Assembly (NCBI GenBank): GCA_026122225.1
Contig: JANEZZ010003061.1
Span: 2,418,001 to 2,482,000, forward strand
From: Heloderma charlesbogerti
Taxonomy: Eukaryota > Chordata > Lepidosauria > Squamata > Helodermatidae
Length of the DNA: 64,000 nucleotides
Direction: 5' to 3'
Shown here: positions 1-10,415 of the stretch, piece by piece
Layout of the letters: each line of letters opens with the position of its first letter
Numbering within the stretch: position 1 is the stretch's first letter
Position numbers and translations under genes: made by a program
Notes under the pieces: model-generated
The model's database searches: none
What the model was told of the DNA's origin: nothing
What the model saw: the letters and a program-made list of their open reading frames with translations, nothing else

Positions 1-96
1 TGCCAAATCTAAAGTTTTAGTCTTCACTCGAAAAAGGACTAAACATCGCTGGCAAACGAATGGGCACCCAGTTGAGCAAGTTAAAGCTTCCAGTTA

Positions 97-443
97 AAAA
101 GGTAAAGGTAAAGGTGTCCCCAACCAGTCGTGTCCGAGTCTAGGGTGCGGTGCTTATCCCCGTTTCTAAGCCGAAGAGCCAGTGCTGTCCAAAGACGCTT
201 CCGTGGTCATGTGGCCAGCATGACTGAACACCGAGGTGCACGGAACGCTGTTACCTTTTCCACCGAGGCGGTACCTATTTATCTTCTTGCAATTTCTTGC
301 TTTCGAACTGCTAGGTTGGCAGAAGCTGGGACTGAAGACGGGAGCTCACTCCGTCACGCAGCACTTGGGTCTCGAACTGCTGACTTGTCGACCTTCTAGT
401 CTGCAGTTCAGCGTCTTAACCACTAAGCCACCGCGGCCCCTAC
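97..443 (-). mobile_element. Sauria-type SINE (tRNA head, BovB-like 3' end)
   Basis: Read on the minus strand, the element starts with a tRNA-like head carrying A-box-like TGGCTTAGTGG and B-box-like AGTTCGAGACC. It runs through a body of about 300 bp and ends in TCGGACACGACT followed by repeated ACCTTT units. That 12-bp block also occurs at the 3' end of the BovB copies in this window. A 12-bp TSD with one mismatch flanks it: 85-96 AGCTTCCAGTTA and 444-455 AGCTTACAGTTA. It sits inside a LINE reading frame, so it is younger than that LINE. Use of BovB machinery by Sauria SINEs is established for the family. Confidence 0.85.
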
Positions 444-455
444 AGCTTACAGTTA

Positions 456-1307
456 CTGGGGGGTAATTTTCCAGTCATCTGGCTGCTAGAGAACTCTAAC
501 ACCATCGCAAATGCTCAGAGGAGTGTTAAATCGCTCATCTCTTCTTCTTTTTTTCTTTTACACCAGAGGAGGTCAGCGCATACCATCAGCCCTAAAAGTT
601 TTTTCTGCCATGGCATTAACACAAATGTTATATGGTACGCAGCCGTGTGTTTATGGTAATATTGCCGCTGTGGAATCCACCCAAACAAAATTTCTGAGAA
701 ATATTCTTGGCCTTGACCTTGCAAGTTGTGTGTCCAATGTACTCCTGCATCTAGAGACAGGCCAAATCTCTATTGAATCCCAGGTTTGGATGTATAAGTT
801 AAATTTTTGGTTAAAACTGATATTTGCTGCTCAAGGGTTGGCCCCTCTGACTTTGACGGACACATTACAGTCAAAATGGAAAAGAACTGGGGACAAGAAA
901 CTCTGTAATGTGGGTTTCTCACAAAATGCCATCCTGGCCCTGGGCCATACAAAAGCCAAAGGGGATATACGCCAGGATATTAGGGATAACAAGTTACAGG
1001 ATCACATAAGAATCGGTACTCCATACTCCGAATTCAGAGATAGAGGGCAGGGTTTCTTACCTGCAACCTATTTAACTACTCTAACCATTCCAAAATACAG
1101 GAAAACATTCACGCTGGCCAAGTTCAATGTGTTACCTTATGCACTTTTGGAGGGTAGATATAATAGTATCTTACACTCGTGAGCGTTTATGCCTCTGTGA
1201 AGCTGGCGTGGTGGAGACTGTGGGCCATGTACTGCATTGTTCTTTCTACTGTGATTTTCAGCATATTTTTATTTTTCCTATTTTACAAGAAATACTCTTG
1301 TAAGGAA
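456..1307 (+). pseudogene. LINE ORF2 C-terminal remnant
   Basis: A frame open from about 511 to 1182 encodes about 220 residues of the C-terminal part of a LINE ORF2. An in-frame stop (GGCTGCTAG) precedes it near 485. After the stop at about 1180, the shifted frame continues as RLCLC, EAGVVETVGHVLHC and SFYCDF, a Cys/His knuckle (C-x-C-x9-H-x3-C) like that ending many LINE ORF2 proteins. So at least one stop and one frameshift have killed it. It cannot be functional, because it also lacks the catalytic RT domain here. Confidence 0.6.
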
Positions 1308-1594
1308 TACTCTTGAATTCCATACAAGGAATGCCCCCCGCCCCAGGAACTGCTGCGTGATACAGCCACTCACTTCACTTAACAGTAGGACAGCCCTACC
1401 AGTGTGGTGTGCCCTCCCAACCTGCAGGAGTTATTCACACACTAGGCCAGTGAGCAAAGGTGGGAATGTATTTGTATAAATTATTATGGTCTTTTGAATA
1501 ACTCTTTGATTGCTTCTGAAACACTCAGAGGAGTCAACAATGACTGGAGCAGCTCAGGGAATCCAGAGCCAGCAGCACTATCTTCTTCTGTGAC
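1308..1594. other. No recognisable feature
   Basis: This spacer lies between the dead LINE and the L2 block. It contains a tandem echo of ATACTCTTG/AAGGAAT near 1290-1335 and nothing else I can name. Confidence 0.5.
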
Positions 1595-1646
1595 CTGCCC
1601 AGACAGCTTCAACTTTGGGCAGTGTAGAAATGTAATAAGTAAATTC
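1595..1646 (+). mobile_element. Older L2 3' tail fragment
   Basis: The segment GCCCAGACAGCTTCAA followed by TTGGGCAGTGTAGAAATG and AATAAGTAAAT matches the L2 3' terminus at about 2795-2870 in diverged form. A younger 5'-truncated L2 begins right after it, so this older A-rich tail probably served as its landing site. Confidence 0.6.
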
Positions 1647-2875
1647 CGATTCCAGAAGGTGGTGCTGGGGGATTATTGCTCTGTGCCATGGCAATTGTGC
1701 CATGGGGTTCCACAGGGCTCTATTCTATCCCCCATGCTGTTTAACATCTACATGAAACCGCTGGGGGAGGTTATCCGGAGGTGTGGGCTGAGGTGCCATC
1801 AATATGCGGATGACACCCAGCTCTACCTCTCTTTCTCATCAAAACCAGGTGAGGCAGTGGCTGTTCTGAACCAGTGCCTGGGCACGGTAATGGACTGGAT
1901 GAGGGCTAATAAACTGAAACTCAATCCAGACAAGACGGAGGTACTGTTAGTGGGTGGTTCGTCTGCCCGGCTAGGTGATATTCAACCTGTTCTGGATGGG
2001 GTTGCATTCCCCCTAAAGGATCAGGTTCGTAGTTTGGGGGTGCTCTTGGATCCAGAACTGTCACTTGAGGCACAGGTGAACTCAGTGGCACGGAGCACTT
2101 TTTATCAGCTTAGGCTGGTATACCAACTACGCCCTTATCTGGACAGAGATAGCCTAGCTACAGTTATCCATGCTCTGATAACTTCTCGTCTGGATTACTG
2201 CAATGCGTTATACGTGGGGCTGCCTTTGAAAACGGTCCGGAAACTTCAGCTGGTCCAAAATAGGGCAGCAAGATTGTTAACAGGGACTGGCCTGCGAGCT
2301 CATATTACGCCAGTACTTTTCCAGCTGCACTGGCTGCCAGTCCATTTCCGGGCCCGATTCAAAGTGCTGGTGTTAACATTCAAAGCCCTTAACGGCTTGG
2401 GGCCAGGTTACCTGAAGGATCGCCTCCTCCCATATGTGCCTGCCCGGACCTTAAGATCATCCTCAGCGGCCCTTCTCCGTGAGCCCCTGCCAAAGGAAGT
2501 GAGGCGGGTGGCTACTAGGAGGAGGGCTTTTTCTGTTGTGGCACCCCGGCTCTGGAATGAGCTCCCCAGTGAGGTTCGCCTGGCGCCTACGTTGTACTCC
2601 TTTCGGCGCCAGGTGAAGACCTTTTTATTTTCCCAGGCATTTTAGCTTTCTAAATTTTTATCTTTGCTGTTTTAAATCTGTATTTTAAACTCCTGTACTG
2701 CTGCTAGGTTTTATTGTGGTTGTATTGTTATATTGTGGTTTTAATGTTCTATATTTTTTAAACTGTTTTATTGTGTGTTGTTTGGTTTTAGTTTTTGTGA
2801 ACCGCCCAGAGAGCTTCGGCTATTGGGCGGTATAGAAATGAAATAAATAAATAAATAAAATAAAATAAATAAATA
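1647..2875 (+). mobile_element. L2 LINE, 5'-truncated, with 3' UTR and tail
   Basis: This truncated L2 starts in the RT domain (FQKVVLGDY) and keeps the rest of ORF2. It then has a T-rich 3' UTR of about 170 bp and the characteristic end CCGCCCAGAGAGC / CTATTGGGCGGTATAG. It finishes with an (AAATA)n tail up to about 2875. The same 3' end recurs, mostly antisense, at many places in the window. The open frame and clean tail make it one of the youngest L2 copies here. No convincing TSD was found. Confidence 0.88.
1652..2645 (+). CDS. L2 ORF2 C-terminal half, open frame
   Basis: About 330 uninterrupted codons encode the palm, thumb and C-terminal region of an L2 reverse transcriptase. Visible motifs are [15 protein letters not shown] (RT block 4 type), the catalytic [53 protein letters not shown] and the C-terminal APRLWNELP. 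The frame also runs upstream to an ATG at 1494, but that stretch is flanking DNA, not L2. The endonuclease and N-terminal RT are missing because the insertion is 5'-truncated, so it cannot mobilise itself. No promoter is visible. Confidence 0.85.
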
Positions 2876-3688
2876 GCTTATCTCCTAAGCCCTTCCCCAT
2901 GGCTAAAACAGCTCCTTCTCTGTAATGGCCCATGGGCATGGTCTTTCCCCCACTCAACGTGCAGTCCACCCCAAGCCCTGCTTTCCAGGCAATAACTTCA
3001 AGCCCAGGAACTCTCACACCAGGATCCTTTATTATTATTGACATGAGAGAAGACTAACTTCTGAGGAACCGCCCAGCAGACTGCCTTAGCATGAGGGCCT
3101 GCACTAAGAGGAGGAAAGAGAGGCCCCACCCAGACCTCCATAAAAGAAAGGCCTCCTAAAGTTACGCGCGCGCATGCGCGCGCACACACACACACACACA
3201 CACTACATTCGCAACATCATGGGCTAGTTTGTAACCTGATCTGTGAGTATGAGAACAACTTGCAGCCATGGAATGAGTCCCATTGAGGAGGATGCAAGAA
3301 ATCCTCCTACCCAGTTCCTATCAGTCGTAGCATCTGCTGAGGATAGGGAAACGTATGGCAGAGGCTACCTTGGCAAAGCTGACGGGGAGCTATCAAGGAA
3401 TAGAGGAAATTGCCTCTGTGCCCTGTGAACTAACTGTCAGATATGCAGTTGGTGGTACACCCGCCCTTGCCCAGCCCTCACATTCTTCTAGCTAGTTATG
3501 TATAATCTTCCTTATGCAGTTCCTTATGCAGTTCCTTTAATTTTTAAAAATTAAATATTTAGCACTAAACAACAAATAGAGCAACTAAAATAAAATCCTA
3601 GGCTAAACATTTCCATAAGATTACACTTCAAACATCCTAATTAACTTGGTTTGCAGTAGCAGCTATGGATTGGAGCCAGACATAGTCA
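2876..3688. other. Mostly unique sequence, no gene
   Basis: There is no recognisable repeat or gene apart from the alternating CG/CA tract at 3163-3203. Several short frames are present, none with protein-like features. Confidence 0.5.
3163..3203. repeat. Alternating CG/CA tract (Z-DNA candidate)
   Basis: About 41 bp of strictly alternating purine-pyrimidine: a (CG)n block interrupted by CATG, followed by (CA)n. Such tracts are the classic Z-DNA-forming type and are length-unstable. Confidence 0.9.
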
Positions 3689-3698
3689 TACGTAGAGT

Positions 3699-4698
3699 CG
3701 TTGTTGTTGTTCAGTCGTTCAGTCGTGTCCGACTCTTCGTGACCCCATGGACCATAGCACGCCAGGCCTTCCTGTCCTGCGCACTCTCCCGGAGCATGCT
3801 CAAGTTCATATTCATTGCATCCGTGATGCTATCTAGCCATCTCATCCTCTGCCGTCCCCTTCTCCTTTTGCCTTCAGTCTTTCCCAGCATCAGGGTCTTT
3901 TCCAGAGAATTTTCTCTTTGCATTAGGTGGCCAAAATATTTGAGCTTCAGCTTCAGTATCTGTCCTTCCAATGAGCACTCAGGGTTGATTTCCTTTAGGA
4001 TGGACTGATCTGACCTCTTTGCAGTCCAGGGGACTCGTAAGAGTCTTCTCCAGCACCACAGTTCGAAAGCATCAATTCTTCGGCACTCAGCCTTCCTTAT
4101 AGTCCAGCTCTCACAGCCATACATTACTACTGGGAAAACCATAGCTTTGATTAGACGGACTTTTGTCGGCAAGGTGATGTCTCTGCTTCTTCCTATGCTG
4201 TCTAGGTTGGCCATAGCTTTCCTTCCAAGGAGCAAGCGTCTTTTAATTTCATGGCTACAGTCACCGTCTGCGGTGATCTTGGAGCCCAAGAAAGTAAAAT
4301 CTGTCACTGCTTCCATTTCTTCCCCTTCTATATGCCAGGAAGTGATAGGGCCAGATGCCATGATCTTAGTTTTCTTAATGTTGAGTTTCAAACCAGCTTT
4401 TGCACTCTCCTCTTTCACTCTCAACAAGAGGCTCTTTAGATCCTCTTTGCTTTCTGCCATTAGGGTGGTATCGTCTGTTGTTGATAATATCGGAGGTTGT
4501 TGATAATTCTCCCAGCAATCTTAATTCCGACCTCTGATTCATCCAACCCGGCGTTTCTCATGATGTACTCTGCATATAAGTTAAATAAGCAGGGTGACAA
4601 TATGCAGCCTTGTCGTACTCCTTTCCCAATTTTGAACCAATCGGTTGTTCCATATCTGGTTCTTATTGTTGCTTCTTGACCCTCGTACAGGTTTCTCT
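3699..4698 (-). mobile_element. RTE/BovB LINE copy A, 5'-truncated
   Basis: The minus strand encodes the C-terminal two-thirds of the BovB RT: GKGVRQGCILSPCLFNLY, then KLNIKKTKIMASGPITSW, DGDCSHEIKRRLLLGRK, VMYGCESWTIRK and the terminal VHGVTKSRTRLND. The 3' tail is (CAACAA)n. A probable 10-bp TSD has one mismatch: 3689-3698 TACGTAGAGT and 4699-4708 TACTTAGAGT. The catalytic RYADDTTL box is destroyed by a templated insertion at 4478-4487, so the two reading frames 3711-4460 and 4460-4714 no longer join. The insertion hit the edge of a palindromic repeat carrying AGAGTAGAC. Confidence 0.9.
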
Positions 4699-4800
4699 TA
4701 CTTAGAGTAGACACACTTAAAGGAGTGGTACTTCAATTAGTTACCACTGACTTATGTTCCATTGATTTCAGTGGGTCTACTCTAAATACAACTGCATTTG
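4699..4800. repeat. Palindromic AGAGTAGAC repeat
   Basis: The ends TTAGAGTAGAC and GTCTACTCTAA are inverted. A second copy with the same ends lies at about 52368-52470, with similar flanking ATTTACATTGGAT-like sequence. This looks like a short MITE-like family. The transposon class is unknown. Confidence 0.5.
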
Positions 4801-5603
4801 GATCCAACTCTATTTCTTTCTGGCATGTGTAGTAAAGTATTTGTCTGATATTAAATGTAATCTGTATTTTTCTGATGTTTAAATCTTTCAGTGATTTTTG
4901 CCCTTACTTTCTCCCATATCATTCCATTATTTTTTATGTTGATGGGGTTTGCACATCCAGAAGCGAGGCATGATATGCGTGATCTGGAGTATTTATTCAA
5001 ACTGCATGTGGAAGAACTGTGGTGATTCATTAATGATTACTCATGCACTCTCAAAAGTAAATAAGGCGGTGACTTCCAAAAATTCATATTAGGTGAGTCA
5101 GAAAATTATGATTCCTTCAGAGTTCATAGAAATAGAAATAGACTGACTGTATCATTCAGGTCTATGTCGTGCTGTTTGTTCCAAGTAGTGAAAAGCTCAA
5201 TTCACACACTGCAAACAGTAACTCCATCACTGTTCAACACTTCTGCTTATTATGCGGAAAGATTATAATTAGGCCCTGTTGTACTTTTCTGGAATTCAGC
5301 CCCTCTTTGCACTTTAAAGAACTGGCACGAAATTGCTCCAACACAGCGGCTCCTGGGACCCATCTTCTGGTGAGAGAACACTTCTCACAGTGTCCTAAAA
5401 ATACTGTTGCTGAGGGAGAAGAAGGGGTGGTAAGCAACCTCATTTTGACTTTTCATATGGTATTTACGAAAGAGGCGTATTCACTGCTCCTTTGGCGCAT
5501 ATGTGTTATATATTGAAATTGGTGCAAAACGACTCCTAATTTTCCTGGAGTAAATTTAGTTACTGAGCCGCCGTGTTCTGTGTTTTCTGGTTTTAGATGC
5601 TGT
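4801..5603. other. No recognisable feature
   Basis: The sequence is AT-rich and unique, without recognisable coding or repeat structure. The 115-codon frame at 5169 shows no domain or coding signature. Confidence 0.4.
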
Positions 5604-5611
5604 GATATTTC

Positions 5612-5818
5612 CAGCGGAGGCTGGTGGCTCCAACATCGCTCAGAGTGAATACGCTCTGAGTTTCAGCCAGAACGCTAAGGGAACTATCCAAGGTGCTGAA
5701 CCCAACCCCTAAAATGGGTTCAGCACTTTGGATAGCTCCTTTAGAGTTCTGGCTGGTTCTGACTGAAACGCAGAGCGGATTTACAGCCCACTGACATTGA
5801 AGCCACGAGGCTCCATTG
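5612..5818. mobile_element. Palindromic hAT-like MITE, family 1
   Basis: The whole 207-bp element folds on itself. The left end CAGCGGAGGCTGGTGGCTCC mirrors the right end, and the centre mirrors around GGTTCAGCAC. A perfect 8-bp TSD GATATTTC lies at 5604-5611 and 5819-5826, as expected for hAT transposition. It has no coding capacity. A second full copy is at 10210-10415 and a half copy at 17303-17405. Confidence 0.85.
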
Positions 5819-6039
5819 GATATTTCCCAGAGAAACCTGTACTTATAAAATGTACACTTCAGAACAAGAATGGCCAGTATCTCTATTCTTGTTCCATCCT
5901 GTTCTCTAGACAGTAATCTTAGGCCTAGAGGTGGATCTTGTCACACAACTTGATCTCATCACAGGTTATTTTGCTATGAGCCTACATATTATAGTATGAC
6001 CCTACCCATGTACTACACTCATCAGTGCCTCTTCTGAGG

Positions 6040-6372
6040 GAGGCTCAGAGGATGGCAAGAAGGGAGAGGGCCTTTTTGGTGGTGGCCCGCCAATTATGGA
6101 ACACTTTCCCTAGGAAGACCCACCTGGTGCCAACATAGTCATATTTTCTGCACCAGGTGAAGGCTTTCCTTACTTCCAGGCATTTGACAGCATGTGATAA
6201 GGTTTTAAATGGGTCCTGGGATTTACTGTTGATTGCTTTAAAATTGTTATATTTTGGTATGTTGGTTTTATATTATGTTATTATATTGTATTTTTAGGGG
6301 TTTAATCGTTGTAAAATGCCCAGGGAGCTTTAGCTATTGGGTGGTCATATAAATGTAATAAATGAAATGAAA
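6040..6372 (+). mobile_element. Old L2-like 3' end
   Basis: Decayed coding for the C-terminal L2 motif (RREGLFGGGP-like, then an L2-type FLxxQVKAF end) is followed by a T-rich 3' UTR and CCCAGGGAGC / CTATTGGGTGGT. It ends in a degenerate AATAAATGAAATGAAA tail. It is clearly more diverged than the copy at 1647. Confidence 0.7.
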
Positions 6373-6879
6373 TTAGGTTCTACAATAAAGGAATTATTGT
6401 ATTCCATTGCCATTTAACAATGACACAGGCAAAGCTGAAGCATTACATACAAAGCTCTGACATCAGAAATGGCTGATAGAAAAGTACTCCAAAATAGAGA
6501 CTACAGGAAGGTAAACAGTAAACTGTTACAATGAAATAGGACCCCTACCCCTCTCTTTCTGCATGATAGGGAGAAATCCATGTTTAAACATGTGGCTATT
6601 CCATTGGCGCCTCTAGTTTGGCCCTAGTTATGCATATGAAGAATGCTACAGAAGCTGCAGTTCATAAGATACTTTTTGCTTAGTTCAAACATTGATGATA
6701 AAATGCAGAAAATCTTAGTTTGCATTTATTATGAAATGTAAAGTATCTGGTCTTTGTTGTTGCAGTCGAAGTTTTTGAAGCATAGCTGCATAAAAAAAAC
6801 ACCCAGCTACAAGAAGACTTTTAAATGAAAAGCAATTACGTAAGAGTTGATGGTGCAATCCTGTTGAATTTCAGGCAGC

Positions 6880-7205
6880 ACAGAATTGCAGGGGTGGTGT
6901 CAGGAAGGCTAAAGCTGAGAACAAGCTGAGGTTAGCGAGGGATACTAAAAGCAACAAAAAGGCTTTCTTCAGCTACGTGCATAGTAAAAGACAGAGGAAA
7001 GAAATGGTTGTTCAGCTATTAAATAAGGATGGCAAAATGATAACAGATGTCAAAGAAAAGGCAGCTGTGCTCAATTCCTACTTTGGCTCAGTCTTCTTCT
7101 GAAAGAGGGTCTATGACCCCCCTGGCAAAGGTGAAGTACAGGCTGAAGGGGCAGGATTGAAGCTTGAGATCGATAGGCATATGGTCAAGGAACACCTAAT
7201 TACTT
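6880..7205 (+). mobile_element. CR1 LINE ORF2 fragment between EN and RT
   Basis: The plus strand reads ARDTKSNKKAFFSYVHSK, then LLNKDGKMITDVKEKAAVLN and SYFGSVF, and after a stop KLEIDRHMVKEHLITLN. This matches the CR1 linker between endonuclease and reverse transcriptase. Both ends are truncated and a stop interrupts it near 7100, so it is a dead internal fragment. Confidence 0.7.
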
Positions 7206-7273
7206 TGAATGCTACCTTCTGCAACATTAAAATATTTGTATTTTCAAGTTTAGATTTAAAAACTATTCTGATT

Positions 7274-7276
<3 letters not shown>

Positions 7277-7317
<41 letters not shown>
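7277..7317. repeat. (AT)n microsatellite
   Basis: About 41 bp of uninterrupted AT dinucleotides. Confidence 0.97.
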
Positions 7318-7319
<2 letters not shown>

Positions 7320-7742
7320 GATTTTCAGGGACTTGAGATGTAACTTTTGTTTTTGATAACTTGGGTTCAGCAGCTGCATGCAGCTCTGTCATTTTACCTG
7401 GCTGAGATGTTATCATTTGTCCAGTTGTTTGTATCCGCCTAGGCTGACTCCTGTAGTGTTTGGTATAGAGTTACCGGAGAGGTTCTCCTGAGCAAGGCTC
7501 CAAAAAGAGCTTCCTATGTTCCTTGTTTTTTAAGGATCCATGGAGGTGTGCAGTCCCTGAACAAGCACCAGGTACAGTTCAAGGAAGCTCATCTTGTCTG
7601 TGCTTGGGGAAATCTCTCTGACTTGACTAAGCTAAACCTCAGGCAGAGACAGCACCCAGCCCATGTAATAGGCAACATCCCAATCCTAGTCCCATTCCGA
7701 TACCTGCTTACAGTCACACAACAGGGGGGAGGTCTTCTAGAG

Positions 7743-7873
7743 CAGGGGTGGGCAGAAAGTAGATTTCCAGGTGTTTTGGACTTCAGCTTCCAGAATTACG
7801 GACCATTGGCCATGCTGTCAAGAGCTTTTGGGAAGTCCAAAACATCTGGAGATCTAACTTCTGCCCATCCCTG
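7743..7873. mobile_element. Palindromic hAT-like MITE, family 2
   Basis: This is a 131-bp element with inverted ends CAGGGGTGGGCAGAA and TTCTGCCCATCCCTG. The inner arms TTTTGGACTTC / GAAGTCCAAAA are also inverted, around the centre CCATTGGCCATGCTG. A perfect 8-bp TSD TTCTAGAG lies at 7735-7742 and 7874-7881. Members of this family recur at 18574, 24762, 31131, 34078, 43716, 46262 and 58003. Confidence 0.88.
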
Positions 7874-7881
7874 TTCTAGAG

Positions 7882-9215
7882 AGTGGATAAAGCTATTCTG
7901 CGTAAGCTTTAGCTTGGGGGCTTTTACACAGTTCTGTCCAAGTTGTGATTCATTCCGAGGATTTGGATGAAAAGCAGATACAATACTTCCAATTTGTGTG
8001 TGATTTGTTTAGATGTTCAGCAAAAGGTTCTCCCTCATTAAACATACACATTCTGACAACATAAACAACTGAAACTCTAATGCCAACATCAGAGCTAATG
8101 CATGAATACCAGGTAGCCTTCATGACTGGGCAAACAGTGTCCCGACTCCCGAGTCTTCTGTGAATAGGGCTTTTAAGTGATCTCTTTAGAACTATGTCTT
8201 CTAATAGTCCTGCTTCTTTAACTGCTTTGTTGTTCCTGTCTGGGTTTTCTTTATCATTGCCCCCACCAACTTCTTTTTTTGTTGCTGTTGCTGTTACAAT
8301 TTGCCATTCAAATGCTCAGCCTCCCTCATTGGAGATTTAATTCAACATGGTTTATACTCTCTTTCCATTCTCTTTATTAGTGCAAACCTCTATTTTGAAA
8401 ATGAAGATTTTCTGTAATTCATTGCCTTTTTTGACCCTGCTGCTTGGCTATGCATCCTATTTGGCGTATATTTTATTTGAGCGTCTACTACAGTGTTTTT
8501 GAATAATCTCTGTCAAGAGGCTTGATTCTCCATCCTGTACTTTTTAATTAACTTTTTAAAATTCCCAATTTTATGCATATTTAGTGGAAAGTAGATTCCT
8601 ACTGAGTTCAGCGGGATTTCTTATGAATGTGTCTATAGGATTCTATGTATGTTTACTTGAAAATAGGTTCCACTGAAATGAGTATGACTTGATGTTGAAA
8701 GTATATATAAGATTGGAGTAAGTTGCATTTTTACAAAGCTTTTTTCAGCTCCCATGCATGTTGAATCTAGTAACGATATGGTGACTATGGCTCTGTGGCA
8801 GTACTTACCCATCGCAGCAGATAGGATTAAATCAAAAGTCACCTCTCCTTTTATTGCTTCTGGACCTTGCTTCTCAAAGACACAGTAATTTATCATAGTT
8901 AGACGTATTTGTGGCAGCATACAGTGACTCAAGATCACAGTCTGATGTCCTAATACAGATTTTACAGTATTCCTATTGTTATTCCCCCCCCACTAATGTT
9001 TTGAAATTACTGAAGAGAATAAGAGCATGACCCCAGTGATAAGCATCATCACACATTTGCAAAGAATGTGTCTGAATCAGTCCAAGAGTGTGCTTCAACT
9101 GTTCATTTGGGATCTGTTTACAGAATTGGTCTATTTAATTCATGAGTCTGGAGAAAGTACAGAATGACATTTTGTACTATATAGATAATTAAGACCATTA
9201 AACATATCTTGCTAC
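7882..9215. other. Unique sequence, no gene
   Basis: No gene is seen. A degenerate palindromic repeat related to the TCTACTCAGAAG family may lie at about 8595-8700. The rest shows no structure that I can name. Confidence 0.4.
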
Positions 9216-9217
9216 TT

Positions 9218-9775
9218 TATTACTTTTTAAAAAATTTATTTGTTACATTTCTATACTGCCCAATAGCTGAAGCTCTCTGGGTCATTCACAGAACAAAACT
9301 TAAAACTATAAAATAGAAAAACACAACGAAACATAATATAAAAATCTAAAATGTTTAAAAGAAAATAAAACCAAAGAAAAAGAAAGCAGCAGTGCAAAGA
9401 TCTAGAAAGGTACTAACAGTTTTTAAAACTGAAGGACTAAAGACCCTGGGAGAATAAAAAGGTCTACTCCTGGTGCCGAAAAGACCACAACATGGCCTCC
9501 AGGTGACTGTCTCTGGGGAGAGCTTTCGACTTCCGGGATGCCACCACTGAGAAGTCCCTCTCCTTAATACCTCCCTCCTCACCTCATAATACCTCCCTCA
9601 TCCTCACCTCATTTGGCACGAGCACCTGGAGAAGGGCCTGTGGAAAAGATCTTAGGGTCTGGGCAGGTGTATATAGGAGGAGATTTGGCCCAGGTCTTCA
9701 GACAACCTGGGCCAAAGCCGTTTCGGTCTTTGAACGGGGCCTGGCATCAGACTGGAAGGCAGAGCAGTTTATTGG
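9218..9775 (-). mobile_element. L2 LINE 3' part, antisense
   Basis: The reverse complement of the L2 3' end is visible at 9235-9285 (TTTCTATACTGCCCAATAGC then GAAGCTCTCTGGG). Upstream on the minus strand come the 3' UTR and decayed ORF2 coding equivalent to the [13 protein letters not shown] region of the intact copy. Multiple stops and indels show an old insertion. Confidence 0.75.
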
Positions 9776-10201
9776 TGTAATATGATCATAACTGTGAGAC
9801 CTTGTGGGAGAAGCTAGTCCAGGAAGAGCTACAGCCCATGGCATCACTTCTGAGTCAGATGGGGAAGCTGTGCATTCAGGCCCAGCCGTGGGAAGCCAGG
9901 CACCTGAGAACTCAGTTCTACCAGGCCTTCTACTGGCTTACGAGCTGGGAGCGGGTGACAGTCAGCATGCTGGTAAAGCCTATCTTCCACAGCTGGGAGA
10001 AGACCTGATCTTGACAGAGTCCTCTTCTTCTTGACCAGGGATGTCCGTGGGAGCAGGGGAGCAGGAGGACGTCTTTGCAGGAAAGGGCATTTCAGGGGTG
10101 TCTCATTTGCTGTGTTGTCAGCTAAGGAGAGCAGGTCAGGGGCATCTGGTGAGCTGCAGCAATGCCTGGGAGTAAGATTTCCCTGCCAGGATTGAATGTG
10201 C
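9776..10201. other. Spacer without a recognisable element
   Basis: Short overlapping frames occur in several phases but none shows a domain. It may continue as highly decayed L2 on the left side. Confidence 0.35.
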
Positions 10202-10209
10202 AATAGTGA

Positions 10210-10415
10210 CAGTGGAGGCTGGTGGCTCCAATTTCAGTGGGGCTGTGAATCCACTCCGGGTTTCAGTCAGAACCAGTCAGAACTCTAAAAGAACTTCCCT
10301 GTTTTGGGCATAGAGCTCAGCAGCTTGGATAGGTCCTTAAGCATTCCGGCTGGTTTTGACTGAAGCCTGGAGGGGATTCATAGCCCCACCAAATCGGAGC
10401 CACCAGCCTCCACTG
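10210..10415. mobile_element. Palindromic hAT-like MITE, family 1
   Basis: The terminal inverted repeats CAGTGGAGGCTGGTGGCTCC and its complement enclose a 206-bp palindromic body homologous to 5612-5818. The TSD is AATAGTGA (10202-10209) versus CATAGTGA (10416-10423), 7 of 8 matching. It is non-coding. Confidence 0.85.

Larger units (their letters stand above)
1..1307 (+). mobile_element. LINE ORF2 3' part (I/Vingi-like), split by a SINE
   Basis: Before the SINE, bases 1-84 translate as a post-catalytic reverse-transcriptase segment (KSKVLVF, then NGHPVEQV). After the SINE the same protein resumes with YWGVIFQSSGC, then GGQRIPSALKVF, FLRNILGLD and LNFWLKL. This order is typical of the thumb and C-terminal region of non-LTR retrotransposon ORF2. 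The element enters from outside the window and its catalytic YxDD lies upstream. The clade is uncertain: I-group or Vingi-like is a guess from the C-terminal layout. No 3' tail was identified. Confidence 0.6.

Noticed and set aside
9804..10203. Overlapping frames on both strands at 9802-10203
   Set aside because: Three mutually overlapping frames without motifs, next to decayed L2 and a MITE.
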